DNA of 64,000 nucleotides, from positions 175,162,994 through 175,226,993 of the forward strand of contig NC_085141.1 of NCBI RefSeq assembly GCF_024139115.2, given 5' to 3'. The position numbers were made by a program, and so were the translations under genes. This document shows, one piece after another, positions 10,441-22,505 of this stretch (positions within the stretch are counted from its first letter, which is position 1; every line of letters starts with the position of its first letter). Under the pieces are notes generated by a model. That model had not been told where the DNA came from. It did no database searches and saw only the letters and a program-made list of their open reading frames with translations. Source of the DNA: Armigeres subalbatus. Its lineage: Eukaryota > Arthropoda > Insecta > Diptera > Culicidae.

Positions 10441-13104
10441 ACTATACCTAAGGTGGCAGCCCCACCAGCGCGATGTAGGTAACGCGACCCCGGTAAGGTA
10501 GCTTACTGAAGCCTCTCAAACACCACGAAAAATGAACATAGAAGAAAAAGAGAATGTGGCCGCTATTCAAGAAGTACGATGACCTAGATCCGGAGAACGT
10601 GAATTCCGAGCCGTGGACCCCACGACCAACACTGCATTCAAGTATAACATCTATCACAGCGGTGGCGGAAAAGCAGAGCATGGAGTTGGTTTCGTAGTGA
10701 TGGGCAAGCAGATGAAGCGAGTGATGCGGTGGAAACCCATTAACGAACGAATCTGTGTGTTGAGGATACAGGGAAAATTCTTCAATTACAGCCCAATCAA
10801 CGTTTACGCACCGACAAACGATAAATCTGACGACGTGAAGGACACGTTTTATGAATGTCTTCCTATGGAGAGTGCCCAAAGCATGACGAAATGAAAATTG
10901 TTATCGGAGACGCAAACGCTCAGGTCAGTAAAGAGGACTTTTTCCGTCCCATAATTGGAAGAGAGAGCGTTCACTCCGCTATCAATGACAACGGCCTACG
11001 GCTAGTAAATTTCGCTGCTGTCAGAGGGATGGCCATCAGTAGCACCTACTTTGCACGAAAGAATATCCGAAAGCACACCTGAAGACACTAAAATGGTCAA
11101 ACTTGCAACCAGATAGACCATGTTTTGTTACGATGTTATCGGATGTTATCGATGTACGGACATTCAGAGGTTCGAACATTGACTCTGATCACTACCTCGT
11201 TGTCAGTAAAATTTGATCACGGTTGTCAACTGTATCGAACGAAAGATCACAGCGAACGATGCGTTACAATATCCAGCGATTGTCGGCGAAAGGATTATCG
11301 GCTGAGTACCGCCAGAAGCTCGACGAACGGATAAGTGCAATCAACGTTAGCGACAACATCAACGATCTATGGGAGTCGATCCATGGAGCGGTGAGCACAA
11401 CAGCACGAGAAGTGGTAGGCACTGCACAGAGGCTTCGATGTGGAGTTTCAGAGAGTGACAGACGAGAAGAACGTTGCCAGAAACCGGATGTTGGTGTCGG
11501 GTACCCGATCGAATAGAAATCGGTACAAGGAAGCAAGAGCAGCCGAAAAACGAACCCACCGCAAGAAGAAGAAAGAACATGAAGAACAAGTGATTAGCGA
11601 GGCGCAGGAAAAAATGGAGCAGAACGATATGCGGAAGTTCTATGAGTCTGTCAATGGCGTGCGGAGAAAGACAGCGCTATCTCCCTTCATGTGCAACGAC
11701 CAACAAGGGAATTTGCTGACAGAATAAAACCGAGGCTTTGTTGAATAGTGGAAGTGACGGTGCATCGGTGAGCAAAATAAATATTAGCGACGATGGACAA
11801 GCTGTAGAGTCGCCTTCACTAGATGAGGTTAAAGCTGTTAAAGAGCTGAAAAACAATAAGGCTGCGGGGAAGGACCAGCTCCCGGCTGAACTTCTCAAAC
11901 ATGGCAGTGAGCAGCTTTATGAAGTTCTCCACCATATTATGTTATCTGCACCATATTATGTTATTATGAGAAGACGAGGAAATGTTTGCTAGCTGGTTGG
12001 ACGGCCTCATTTGCTTTCTATTTAAGAAAGGGCACAGATAAGGGTGCGCCAATTATCGAGGAATAACCCTCCTTTATTCGGCGTACAAAATTATGTCCCG
12101 TATTCTGTTCAACAGGGGCCCCTCCTTAGCCGTGTGGTTAGACGCGCGACTACTAAGCAAGACCATGCTGAGGGTGGCTGGGTGGCGGTGCCAGTCTCGA
12201 AAATTTTCGGATTGTAAATTGTCTCGACTTCCCTGGGCATAAAAGTATCATCGTGTTGGCCTCATGATATACGAATGCAAAAATGGTAACTTGGCTTAGA
12301 AACCTCGCAGTTAATAACTGTGGAAATGCTTAATGAACACTAAGCTGCGAGGCGGCTCTGTCCCAGTGTGGGGATGTAATGCCACGAAGAAGAAGAAGAA
12401 GAAGATTTTGTTCAACAGATTGAGACCGCTTGAATGGTCCTTCATCGGCAAATATCAAGCAGGTTTCGTGAGGGCCTATCAACGACGGATCAAATGTTTA
12501 CTTTGAGACAAATCCTTGATAAATTCCGGAAATACAACTTGCAGACACATCATCTGTTTATTGATTTCAAGGCGGCGTACAATTCAGTGAAACGGAATGA
12601 ATTATGCTTGAGCATGGTATTCCGGCGAAACTGATACGGCTGATTCGGATAACGTTGGACGGATCGAAATAAAGTGTAAGGGTTGCGGATGAAACATCGA
12701 CGTCATTTGTTACCTTAGATGGATTAAAGCAGGGTGATGCACTCTCGAATCTACTGTTCAATATAGCGCTCGAGAGAGCGATTAGGAGAGCTGGTGTGCA
12801 AAGAAGCGGTACCATTATCATAAGATCACATATGCTCCTGGGATTTGCGGACGATATCGATATTATCGGGATTGATCGCCGTGCCGTGGAAGAGGCTTTT
12901 GTGCCTTTTAAGAGGGAGACAGCGAGGATTGGACTCACGATCAATACCAGCAAAACGAAGTACATGGTCGCTGGCAATCAACGTGGGTTCATTAGTGGTG
13001 GTGGTAGCGAAATGGTGCTGGATGGTGAAAAATTTGAAGTGGTAGAAGATTTTGTGTATCTTTAGTGAACATTAGTGACGTGCGATAATGATGTTTTCCG
13101 CGTG
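10440..13104 (+). pseudogene. RTE-type non-LTR retrotransposon, 5' part (EN and RT), decayed
   Basis: Broken single-ORF LINE. The AP-type endonuclease is at about 10550-11210, with the motif IQEVR followed by a stop where Trp is expected, then KINVYAP-like and GDANAQV words. A basic linker is at 11440-11727. Reverse transcriptase is at 11740-13104, with NNKAAGKDQLPAELL, LFIDFKAAYNSV, LKQGDALSN and FADDIDIIG. Several stops and frameshifts are present, so the copy is dead. A SINE sits inside it at 12116-12408, and at 13104 it is cut by a 7.4-kb insertion; its C-terminal end resumes at 20517. RTE (JAM1-like) assignment is by resemblance of motif wording and is not certain. Confidence 0.85.
12116..12408 (+). 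mobile_element. Full-length GAA-tailed tRNA-derived SINE inside LINE
   Basis: Complete element running from the tRNA-like head GGGCCCCTCCTTAGCC to a (GAA)n tail at 12386-12405. It is flanked by a perfect 10-bp target duplication TGTTCAACAG at 12106-12115 and 12409-12418, which proves insertion into the RTE reverse transcriptase region. Box B is degenerate here (GGTGGCGGTGCC), so it would no longer be a good Pol III template. Confidence 0.92.
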
Positions 13105-13759
13105 CACAGCAAAAAAAAATTTGTAATATCACATCGGATTACATGCACATCATCGCCGTCGTAAATCACATGTAATATTACATTTGTTTTGTGTTACAAA
13201 AAGTGACGTAATTTGCATTTTGTTGCCAAAATGATATGATGTAAGACGTAATATGCACGACGTAATGAATCAAATGACGTAATAACTAGCCAGCAGGAAT
13301 CTAGCTTTCGGCAGCTGGGTTAGGGGTGTTCGGGAATATTCTTTCATGATTCCAAAATACATTTCCAATTAAAAAAATCATAAATTGTTTGTTCTCATAC
13401 ATTTGCTTATTGGTATATAATATTATAACAAATTATTGATTTTTGTTTCAATTAATAGTATTTTGAAATAAGGAATGATTGTAATTTATAAACGTATGAC
13501 AACTGTGGCAATTCTTCGTTATTTTTTTTTTTGGGTAACGCGTTTTTAAGATCTTTTATTCGTAGATTTTCAGTTTTTCAGGTTCAAAAATAAGTACATA
13601 TTTTAGGGTTTTTTTTTTAAATTTTATGGTGATTTGTTCGCCGTTAAAAATATTGTCGGTAACGGCGTAATAGATAATTTCCAATAGGCGGAGACAACGA
13701 GGTTCGGCATGGATTTATTTTATACATTGAACATATTTTTGTTAAAATTTGATGTATAC

Positions 13760-16700
13760 TGCACTTAACGAAGAATTCCTTTGCAAATTCCTTGAAGAGT
13801 TCTTCCAAAAACAGCTTCGGAAATTCCTCCGCAAATTTCTTTCGGAAACTCCTGCATAGTTTTCCGGAAATTTCTCAAGGAGTTCCTCTGAAAATAACTT
13901 CAGGAATCCTTTAACATTTTCTGCAGAATATCATTTGGTGTACATCCAGCAATTCCTCCGAAAGTTTCCCCTGGAATTCAAATTCCTCCTTCTGCCGAAA
14001 GTCCGACTAAAAGTCCAGAAATTTATCCCGAAATTCATCCAGGAGTTCTTCCGGGGATTTATACAGGAGTTCTTCGGGAAACTCTCTCAGAAGTTCCTTC
14101 GAAAACTGCGCCGGAGAATTCGTCAATATATCCTCCGGATATTTCCCAAGGAGCCCCAACGGAAATTCAGCAAGTATTTCATCCGGAAATTCATCGAGGA
14201 AATCTAACGGATATTCTCCCAGGAATCCTAACAGTGACGGGAAATGTCATATCGATGTCATGGGACTAATTTGCTAATAACTTTTTTCACAAGTCATTTA
14301 CAATTATGTTTTCCATATAAACATGTAGCCCTTAAAGGACCCGAAAACTTTTTCTAACAGGTAATTTCTCTAAATATGATATTGGCGGCGTGAGAGCCGA
14401 ATTAGTGTCAAATGACATTAATGTCATGACATTCCGTGACATTTTTTTTAATTCGCTCTCATGGCTCACACTTTGTATTTAGAACAATGATCTGTTCGAC
14501 AAAGTTCTAGGACCCTTTAAGTACTATACGTTCATCAAAAAATCCGAACTGTGAATGATTTTTGAGAAAAGTTATTAGGAAATTAGTAATAGCAATGCCA
14601 TGACATTTTTTTGACATTTCCCATCACTGCCCAGGATTTTCTTCAGATATTGATCCAGGAATTTCTCCGGAAATTCGACGGAAAATCTGCCAAGAGTTTT
14701 TTCAAAGGTTCCTCCATGAGTTCTTCCGAAAATTACTACATAAACAGCTCTAGGAGTTTCTCCGTAAATTCCACCAGAAGTTCTTCCGCAAATTTTAAGA
14801 TTTCCAAATTCATCCACGTATTCCCTAAGAAATTCCTTCATGAGTATCTGTGAGTAGCCAACCAGGAGTGATATTTCTCTCGAAATTCCTACATGAGTTT
14901 TTTTTTCGGGAATTCCTCAAGGAGCTCCTACGGAAATTCCTCCGAAAATCCTTCCTAAATTCATCCAAAGATTTCACCGAAAAGTCTGTCAGGAGCTCCT
15001 CTCGGAACCCCGCCCGAAATTTCTCCGTAAATTATTCCAACTTTTTATTCGAAAATACTTTCGCAAATACTTACAGGAACTTCTCCAGAAGTTTTTTCTT
15101 TAAATTTCTTCAGGAGTTCCTCCAAAATAGTTTTTTCCGGAAATTCTTGGAAAACTGCTCCGAAAATTACTTCAAAGGCTTCTGCGGTAATTCTTTCAGG
15201 AGTTCCTTCGGAAATTCCTCCAACTCCTTCGGATATTTATTTAGGAATTCTTCCTGGAATTTCTCTAAGTATTCCTACGGAAAGTCCGCTAGAGATCTTC
15301 TAGAAATTTCTCCCAAAATTCCTCCAGGAGCACCTCTGAAAATTCCTCCACAAACTCCGTTGGAAACAATTTCCCCGGCAATTCCAAGAGCAGAGGGCAG
15401 AGCCAGAGGTTCTCTGGAAAGGCTGGAAATAGTTCCGACATAATTCTCCAGGAGTTTCGGAAATTCCTCGAGAGTTCCTATGGAAAGTCCATTGCAGTTC
15501 TTCCGGAAATCGCTCCAGCAGTTCTTCCAAAAATTACTACAAAAACTGCCTAAAAATACTTCCGTAAATTCCTCCAGGATTTTCTTCAAAAATGTCTACA
15601 AAAAAAATGTCAAAAAGCTACAGAAATTCTTCCGAAATTTTCGTCATGCTTTACTCCCGGAAATCCATTCAAAAATTCTCCAGGAGTTTCTCCAGAAATA
15701 CCAACGAACTTTTGAAAGGAATCCTTCGGTAAAACTTCCAGTGTTTCCTTTGAAAATTCAACAAGTTCCTTCGAAAAACCTCCAGGAGTTCCTCCAGAAA
15801 TTCCTCCCAAAATTCTTGGGTAAATACAGGTAGTTCTTTCGAAAATTGAGTTCTTTCAGGTTCATTCGAGTTCTCCAAGAGTTTCACCGGAATTTTCACC
15901 CAGAACAGCTTTAAAAATTCGAGAGATTTCCTGGAGGATTTTCCGAATGATCACTTAAAGAATTCTCGGAAGAACTCTTTGAGGAATTTCTGGAGAACTT
16001 CTTGGGTGATTTTTTGGGGTACCCCTGGAGGTATTATTGGAGAAATTTACGGAAAAATTTTCTAAGGCATTTTCGTAGTATCTCCGGAAGGAATTTCGAG
16101 AGGAACATGTGGGGGAACTCCTGGTGGACCTTTCGAAGGAACTCTTGAGCGAAATTCCTAAAGAATTCATAGATGAATTTCTCAAGGAACTCTTAAAGAA
16201 AATTTTGTAGAAACTGCTTGAAAAAAATCTGGAGAATCTTTTCAAGGGATTTCTTGAAGTTCCAGGAATTCCTTCGAAAATTTCCCCAGTGAAACCTCAG
16301 CCAGTACCTCCGGAAATTTGTTCCAAAGCTCCTGAAGAAATGCCTTCAGGACTTTCTCCAGAAGTTATTCCAGAAGTTCTTTCGGAAATACGTCCAGGAG
16401 TTCCTTCGGTAATTTCTCCCAAAATAGGCTCAATTTTTTTTCGGATGAACTCCTAGAGAAATTACAGGGGGAGCTCCTGGTACAATTTTCAGGGGAACTC
16501 GTGGAAGAATTGCCGAAGAAACCCCTGGAGGGTAAGAAAATTATTTTGAGCTTTTAGTGAAACTTCGTCTTATAACAAGTTCTGGACGATTTTTCGGAGT
16601 AACTCTTGGAGGTACTTCCGTATCGATTTCCAAAGGAACTCCTGGGAGAATTTCTGGAGGAAATCTTGTAAGACGTTTTGGATAAACTCTTGAAGAAATT

Positions 16701-18030
16701 CCCGAAAGAATCTTCGAAGGAGATATCGGAGAAATTTCCGGAGGAATTCCTGGAGCCATTTCCAGAAAAAATCCTAAAGGATTTTTCGGAGGATCTACTG
16801 AAGGAATTTCAAGAGTAATTTTTGGAGGAATTTCTTTCGGACTTTCCGAAGGAACTATTTGGGGAAATTCCTGAAGAATTCCTGGATGAATTTTCGCAGG
16901 AACTCCTGCATGAAATTCCGTTGAAATTCCGCCAGGAGATTCTTCAGAAATTATTTCAAGAGTTCTTCCAGGAGTTACTACAAAAACTGCTTCGAAATTA
17001 TTGTCGTAAATTTCAATGAGAGCTCTTCTATGATTTACTCTTAAAAATTCCTAAAGGAATCCTTCGGTAGTTCTTCGGTTCCTCCAAAAAGTCCTTCAGG
17101 AGTTCCTTAAGTAATTTCTCCGAAAGTTCCCCCAGGAGTTTCTTTGAAAATTCCTCCAGTGGACCCTCCAGGAGTACCTTTGGTAATTTGTCCCAAAATT
17201 CCTGAAGAAATGCCTTTAGGACTCTCTCCAGAAGTTCTTTCTTTGGTAATTTCTCCCAAAATAGCCTCAATTTTTTTTTCGGATGTACTTCTAGAGAAAT
17301 TTTCAATGGAGCTCCTGGAAGAATTTTCAGGGAAACTCGTGAAGGATTTGCCGAAGAAACTCCTGGTAAGAAAAGTACGTACAATTCCATTTACTTACAC
17401 CACTTTAGAGATTTTCAAAGGAACTCCTGTAAGAATTTCTGAAGGAATATCCGGAGAAATTTCTGAAGGAAATCTTGGAAGATTTTTTGGATAAATCCGG
17501 GAGAATCTTCGAAGGAGTTATCGGCGGAATTCCAGGAGAAATTTCCAGAGAAAACCCCAAAGGATTTTTCGGATGATCTTCTGAAGGAATTTTGAGAGCA
17601 ATTGTTGGAGTAACTCCATTCGGACTTTTCGTTGGAACTGTTGAAGAAATTCCGAAGGAATTCTTAGATGAATGTCCGAAGGATTTCCTGAAGGAATTTC
17701 TGTTGATGCTTCCCTAAGGAGTTTCCGGAGGATCTTCTGGAGAATTTTCAGAGGAACTCTTGAAGCCTTTAGAATTTTTAGAATTTAGAACCTTTAAAAA
17801 TTTTAGAGAAATATGTGAAGGAATTTTGAAAGTGTTTTTGGGACTCCTGGGTGATTATCTGAAGAAATTCCTGAACGAATTTGCACAGGAGTTTTGAGAA
17901 GAATTTCCTAAGGAACTTTAGCAGGTTTATCCGGGGACATCTTCGAAGGAATGCTTGGATGAATTTCAGGAGGAACTCCTGTAGAATGTTCCGGAGGAAT
18001 TACCGAAGAAACTCGTTCAGGGATTTTTGG
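13760..18030. repeat. 4.3-kb field of degenerate GGAAATTCC phrase repeats
   Basis: Dense, irregular repetition of phrases such as GGAATTCCTCCAGGAGTT and CTTCGGAAATTCC at roughly 15-30 bp spacing. Up to about 15920 the phrases read mainly as written; from about 15930 they read mainly as the reverse complement (AACTCCTGGAGGAATTTC), so the field is a large imperfect foldback. Blocks at 16260-16500 and 17130-17350 break this rule and duplicate each other. A non-repeat wedge at 14225-14630 separates two parts. Numerous open frames rich in EFL or KFF arise from the repeat and are not genes. Confidence 0.85.
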
Positions 18031-19186
18031 AGTAATTTTTAAAAGAAACTTCTTACCCCATTCCCGGCCTAACATGCGTACGACTGCATTATTTAATTGA
18101 AATGTATGGCAAGGAACAACTTTTCCTGAATTTTGTGGGCCGTGTAATACTGCAATGGGGTTCATCTATGCTTAAAAATTAGCTATTCTTGCTAAACGCC
18201 GTTTGAAAAAGCTTTTATTTGATTTAAATTAACATGGTGCAGCACTCATTTCAGTCACAGCGATAGCTTTTCCGGCATACCTCAAGTCTCTTCGGCATGC
18301 GCAATATTTTACTCAATCTTTCAACATTCTACTCTCATTCTCTCTTTCGGGACGGTAGAAAATGCGACGTGAACAAAAATATGCACGTTCCACGACAACG
18401 TGATGCCAGATGGTATTATTCATAATAATTTATATTTGTTTGAGAAAATCCTTTCAAACACATAAAAAAATATTTTCTTAAATTTTTGAAATCGAGATAA
18501 CAAAAATAACATGAAAGCGTCAACGTATTAGACAGTTTCCTATTAACGATGAAGGATTATCTTCATACTAAAATAAAACTCCAGGCCTTTTGGCAGCATT
18601 GTACGACTAGAAGTTCTCGGGCCGATGTGATTTTTGATCGACCACTGTGACTATTTGCAGGTAGGTGTTTATTTGATGATACCGTTTTGTAAAAGTGAAA
18701 AGATTCACTCCAGCTCAGTGGTGTTGCAACGAGGAGCGAAAGTTTGATATCTACATTTTTATTTTCTATTTGGATTGGATCGATTAGGAGTAAAATAAAT
18801 GGTTGAAGAATATTGAGTATTGTGCGAAATAAATAGGAGACTTTTTAAAAATTATCAATCATAAACCTACGGCTCCCAAACAGTATAAATCATTAGTTTT
18901 CTGTGCAGTGATTTACCCTACTAAGAGTTTGGCGCCTCGAAAATTCGAAAAGAAAAAAAGACTTAATAATCTTAATGTAGGACTGATAAATTTAAATTTT
19001 AAGTTCAAATTTTAAAATTTAAGTTTCCGATTTAAGATTTTAAATTTAAAATAAAATTTAAAATTTCAAATTTAAATTTAAAATTGTAAGTTAAAATTAA
19101 AAATAGAACATTTGAAATTTAAAATTTAAAGTATGAAATTTGAAATTTTAAATTTATTATATAAAATTTAAAACCTAAAATTTTAG

Positions 19187-19441
19187 ACCGTCTAAGACGA
19201 ATTAAGTACTGTCCATTTAATTCCACCAGTTAATTTTCGTTATCTTTGCAGATACGTATTTCGACCACAACTGTGTGGTCGTCTTCAGTGTCTTGTACTT
19301 GACTCGACTTTGAGTCGAAGTCGAGTCAAGTACAAGACACTGAAGACGACCACACAGTTGTGGTCGAAATACGTATCTGCAAAGATAACGAAAATTAACT
19401 GGTGGAATTAAATGGACAGTACTTAATTCGTCTTAGACGGT
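19187..19441. repeat. Perfect 124-bp-arm palindrome (MITE-like)
   Basis: The arms 19187-19310 and 19318-19441 are identical in reverse complement over all 124 bases, with a 7-base centre. The outer ends are ACCGTCTAAGACGAATT and complement. AT-rich sequence outside it also contains an inverted pair (CCTAAAATTTTAG at about 19174 and CTAAAATTTTAGG at about 19481). No coding capacity. Perfect arms imply recent origin or gene-conversion-like homogenisation. Confidence 0.95.
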
Positions 19442-19599
19442 TTAATACATTCCACTAAACGAGCTTAATATATTTTTCTAAAATTTTAGGTTTTAAATTT
19501 TTAAACTAAAATTTTAAATTTCATGTTTTCAACTTGAAATGTTTCATTTCCAATATCCACTCTTAAAATATAATTTTTAATCAATATTTCTGAGTCATT

Positions 19600-20140
19600 T
19601 GCTTTCTTCACCTTTTATCCAAACCTTCAAGGCGAATCATCCCTGTATGCACCGGACGGAGTCTCCGTTTTCCGCTCATTTTTTCATTTCAGCATTCCTG
19701 AGTGATCTTCGCAACACCGCGAAAAGTAAGATTTTATATCCGGTGATGCTTTGCCTTGTTGGTAGGCAGTGGCTTTCGATTCTGCAAGTATACCAGGAAC
19801 AACATTTTCACCATTTAATCTGGCTGGGCGGACAATAAAACGATTTAGTTACATACCTGCGAAAATACATGTTTTGTTTCCTACCGATGACAGATTTTTT
19901 GATGGGCCATTGAAGCGAGTCCTGGTTATTCTACCTGAAACTCGGAAAAATCAAATGAAGAACAAATTTTCGATCGGTGCTCTGGAGACCATATTTTACC
20001 CTTCCGCTGCTGAGAATAAAATTTGTGAATAACTTACCTGCAGAGCCGTTTTTCTCTCTCCGATGAAAATTGATCGATGTGTACTTTAATAAGCCCCGTG
20101 TTATAGGATCCTAACAGCAACTAGGATGAGCAATTCATTA
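19600..20140 (-). pseudogene. Possible decayed THAP-type gene with splice sites
   Basis: Reading inward from the right end of the 7.4-kb element, two good donor sites (CTGCAG|GTAAGT at about 20036 and TTCGCAG|GTATGT at about 19857) and acceptors (TTCTCAG at about 20011, ACTTGCAG at about 19787) outline three small exons. The second contains GKIWSPEHRSKICSS, which resembles the WxPxxxxRICSxHF core of THAP zinc fingers; the first contains FSSEREKR, like the FPxxxxxR element. Expected Cys residues, the final HF and the reading frame between exons 1 and 2 are lost, and stops are present. THAP domains occur in several DNA transposases. This is a motif-level resemblance only. Confidence 0.35.
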
Positions 20141-20516
20141 TTAAAATAACAAAAAATGCTCCACCACCGTGTCCTTTTATGGAAGTAGAAAATGAAAACA
20201 TGGCTGACTGTCAGAAGCCGCTGTTACTGTGACGCGCTCGTTCCATATTTTTTGAGGCAATATTACGTCAATTTCGGTAATATTATATTTTATTGTGCAC
20301 GTACAGCATTTTGAATGTATTATCATAGGAGAAGGTGATGAATTTTAAGTTTTCTTCGTGTAGCTTGATCATGATTTTTATCGACTGAATCTCATGGCGA
20401 TCGATGTAATAATGCGTTGATGTGATGTGAAAGTACGGTTAATCATCAATTACATCGAATTATTAGGTACGTTTTAGAGAATTCCGTCGCTGCAAATTAA
20501 TATATTTTTTGCTGTG

Positions 20517-21060
20517 TGGTGAAAAGGCGTATTGCAGCTGCAAATAGGGCTTATTACGGACTTCGTAACCAGCTTAAGTCCCATAGTCTGCAAACGAAAG
20601 CAAAACTCGCGCTGTATACTACTCTGATTCTTCCGGTGGCTTTATACGGCCATGAAACATGGACGTTAAAGGAGGCTGATCGGAGAGCTTTCGGAGTGTT
20701 TGAGCGTAAGGTGCTGAGGGCAATACTCGGCGGTAAACAGGAGAACGGCATCCGGCGCCGCCGCATGAATCACGAATTGTACCAGGTGTATAAAGGGCTG
20801 GATATTATTAAGCTTATTCAACACGGCAGACTACGGTGGGCTGGTCACGTTGTTCGTATGCCGGAAGAACGTCAAGCGAAGATAATATTTAGTAGAGAAC
20901 CCGGAAGAGGTCGCAGGCTACGTGGAAGGCTGCGTACACGATGGCTTTTTGCAGTTGAAGAGGGCCTGAGGGCGCTCAATGTTCAGGGCGACTGGAAGCG
21001 ATTGGCCCAGGATCGAGTCCAGTGGAGATGGACACTCCATTCGGCGTAGGTTCATCGAAG
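20517..21060 (+). pseudogene. RTE-type LINE, 3' part (C-terminal domain), continuation
   Basis: Open for about 177 residues: VKRRIAAANRAYYGLRNQL, YTTLILPVALYGHETWTL, FERKVLRAILGG, RLRWAGHVVRMPEER. These are the conserved C-terminal blocks found after the RT domain in the sister copies at 35600-36040 and 42585-43100. It continues the frame broken at 13104 and ends near 21049 with TAG. Confidence 0.88.
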
Positions 21061-21860
21061 AGCTGTAGCCCATCAAGAATCAAGAAAGTACTGTTCCTCC
21101 TCAGTCGCCTGCGGATTCAACAACGTTGAAAATCTGGCACGTTTACATCGCACTATGGTCCAGGATACAGATTTACGCGGAAAGATGCATTTTATGCCAA
21201 AACTATATTTTTTAGAAAAAACTGTTGTTCTACAAAATTGTTCGAAATAATAAGGCCTTCATTATGGTGCAACCAAAAAATAGGGTGGCCCATCATATAA
21301 AAAAAATAGAAAATATTTTTTTATTTTTTGGAATATTGACATGTTATGTTCTACAAAGTTGTAACGCGGCTTAATCCAATCAATTTAGCTAAAAGTCTTT
21401 TTCTGTAGCTCTTAAGTTGGCTGATTTAGAGCAATTTTACCTAATTGAATTAGGGTGTACCTCACAAAAACAGTATTTTTGATATACTTTTTTTGTTTTA
21501 GATTTCTCGAAAAAGTCGTCTTCAGGTGACTTTTAGAACTAAAAAAAATGCAACTTGTCATGGGTAAATATGCTCAATATCTTCTACCGATCAAAAGTTA
21601 TAATCGTTTTTCTGTCAAAATTACATTTTTTTCATAAGTTGATATCTCCGGTTAGGGCAGACCAAAAAAATATGTTTACACGTCATTTGGAAGAGAAATT
21701 CATATTCCTTATTATGTCAAAAAATTGGAGATATGTTATTTTTTTATCTCAAGTTTTACCAATTTTACTAAAATCATGTTTTTTCAAATAAATTGATATA
21801 ACTCGACAATGGAAGAAGATACAGACGATATTCTTATAGCAACACACGCGTTTTGGAAAG
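21061..21860. other. No gene; AT-rich, unclassified repeat-like DNA
   Basis: Contains wording such as GGGTGGCCCATC and long T/A runs. Short open frames are without domains. Nothing can be supported beyond likely transposon debris. Confidence 0.4.
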
Positions 21861-21879
21861 CCCTGAAAGTCTTCATCCA

Positions 21880-22505
21880 TAAAAATGATCCATAAAAACT
21901 AAATATTGATCCATAAAATTTCAAATTTGAGCAATTAATATCCTGATGATGATCCATAATTTCAGCCAAATGATCCATAATTTTGGTCATATGATCCATA
22001 ATTTTGATAATGTGATCCATAATGCTCGGAAAGAAGGCCAATGAAACTATATTAATTGATCCACATATTTTATAAAATCTATGGATCATTTATGGATCAT
22101 ATCCCCAAAACTATGGATCATTTGAACAAAGTTATGGATCAAATGGCAGAATACAGAATTATGGATCATATGATTAAAATTATGGATCATATTACTGAAA
22201 TTATGGATCATCATCACGATAAAAAAATGCGTAAATTTGAAGTTTTATGGATCAAAATATAGTTTTTATGGATTATTTTCCAAAGATTTATGGATCATTT
22301 GTCATGCGTTCATAGGAAAATAGCAAGCATTGTATTGTTTTAATGGAACACATTTCCCAATTAATTGCTAAACTTTAACTTAGTTATGGATCGAAAAAAT
22401 ATTCTTTATGGAATCTGATTAACTATTGTATGGATTTATGGTAGCATTTTAAGGAACATTCAGATGTTATTTATGGATCGTTTTCCAGTTTTTTATGGAT
22501 TCGTC
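21880..22505. repeat. Foldback built from TTATGGATCAT phrases
   Basis: The left part (21880-22025) repeats ATGATCCATAA, and the right part (22080-22505) repeats its complement TTATGGATCAT, at about 20-25 bp intervals with variable spacers. The centre is near 22050. Phrase copies become rarer and more diverged toward the right end. No TIR or target duplication could be defined. Confidence 0.85.

Larger units (their letters stand above)
13105..20516. mobile_element. 7.4-kb DNA transposon with CACAGC termini, inserted in LINE
   Basis: The termini are a perfect 12-bp inverted repeat, CACAGCAAAAAA on the left and its complement ending GCTGTG on the right. A TG dinucleotide occurs on both sides (13103-13104 and 20517-20518). 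Deleting the interval plus one TG rejoins the RTE reading frame exactly. Both subterminal zones carry many short motifs such as GACGTAAT, ATTACATG and GATGTAAT. The interior holds the repeat field 13760-18030, an AT-rich AAATTTAAA zone 18960-19190, the palindrome 19187-19441 and a possible THAP-like remnant 19600-20140. CACAG ends with a 2-bp duplication fit CACTA-type elements, or an ISL2EU-type element if the THAP reading is right; I cannot decide. Confidence 0.8.

Noticed and set aside
13935..17494. Many Phe/Lys/Glu-rich open frames
   Set aside because: They come from the degenerate GGAAATTCC phrase field; wording is repetitive and strand-symmetric.
21170..21780. Possible endogenous viral element
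   Set aside because: No viral protein wording in any frame on either strand; only AT-rich repeat-like sequence.
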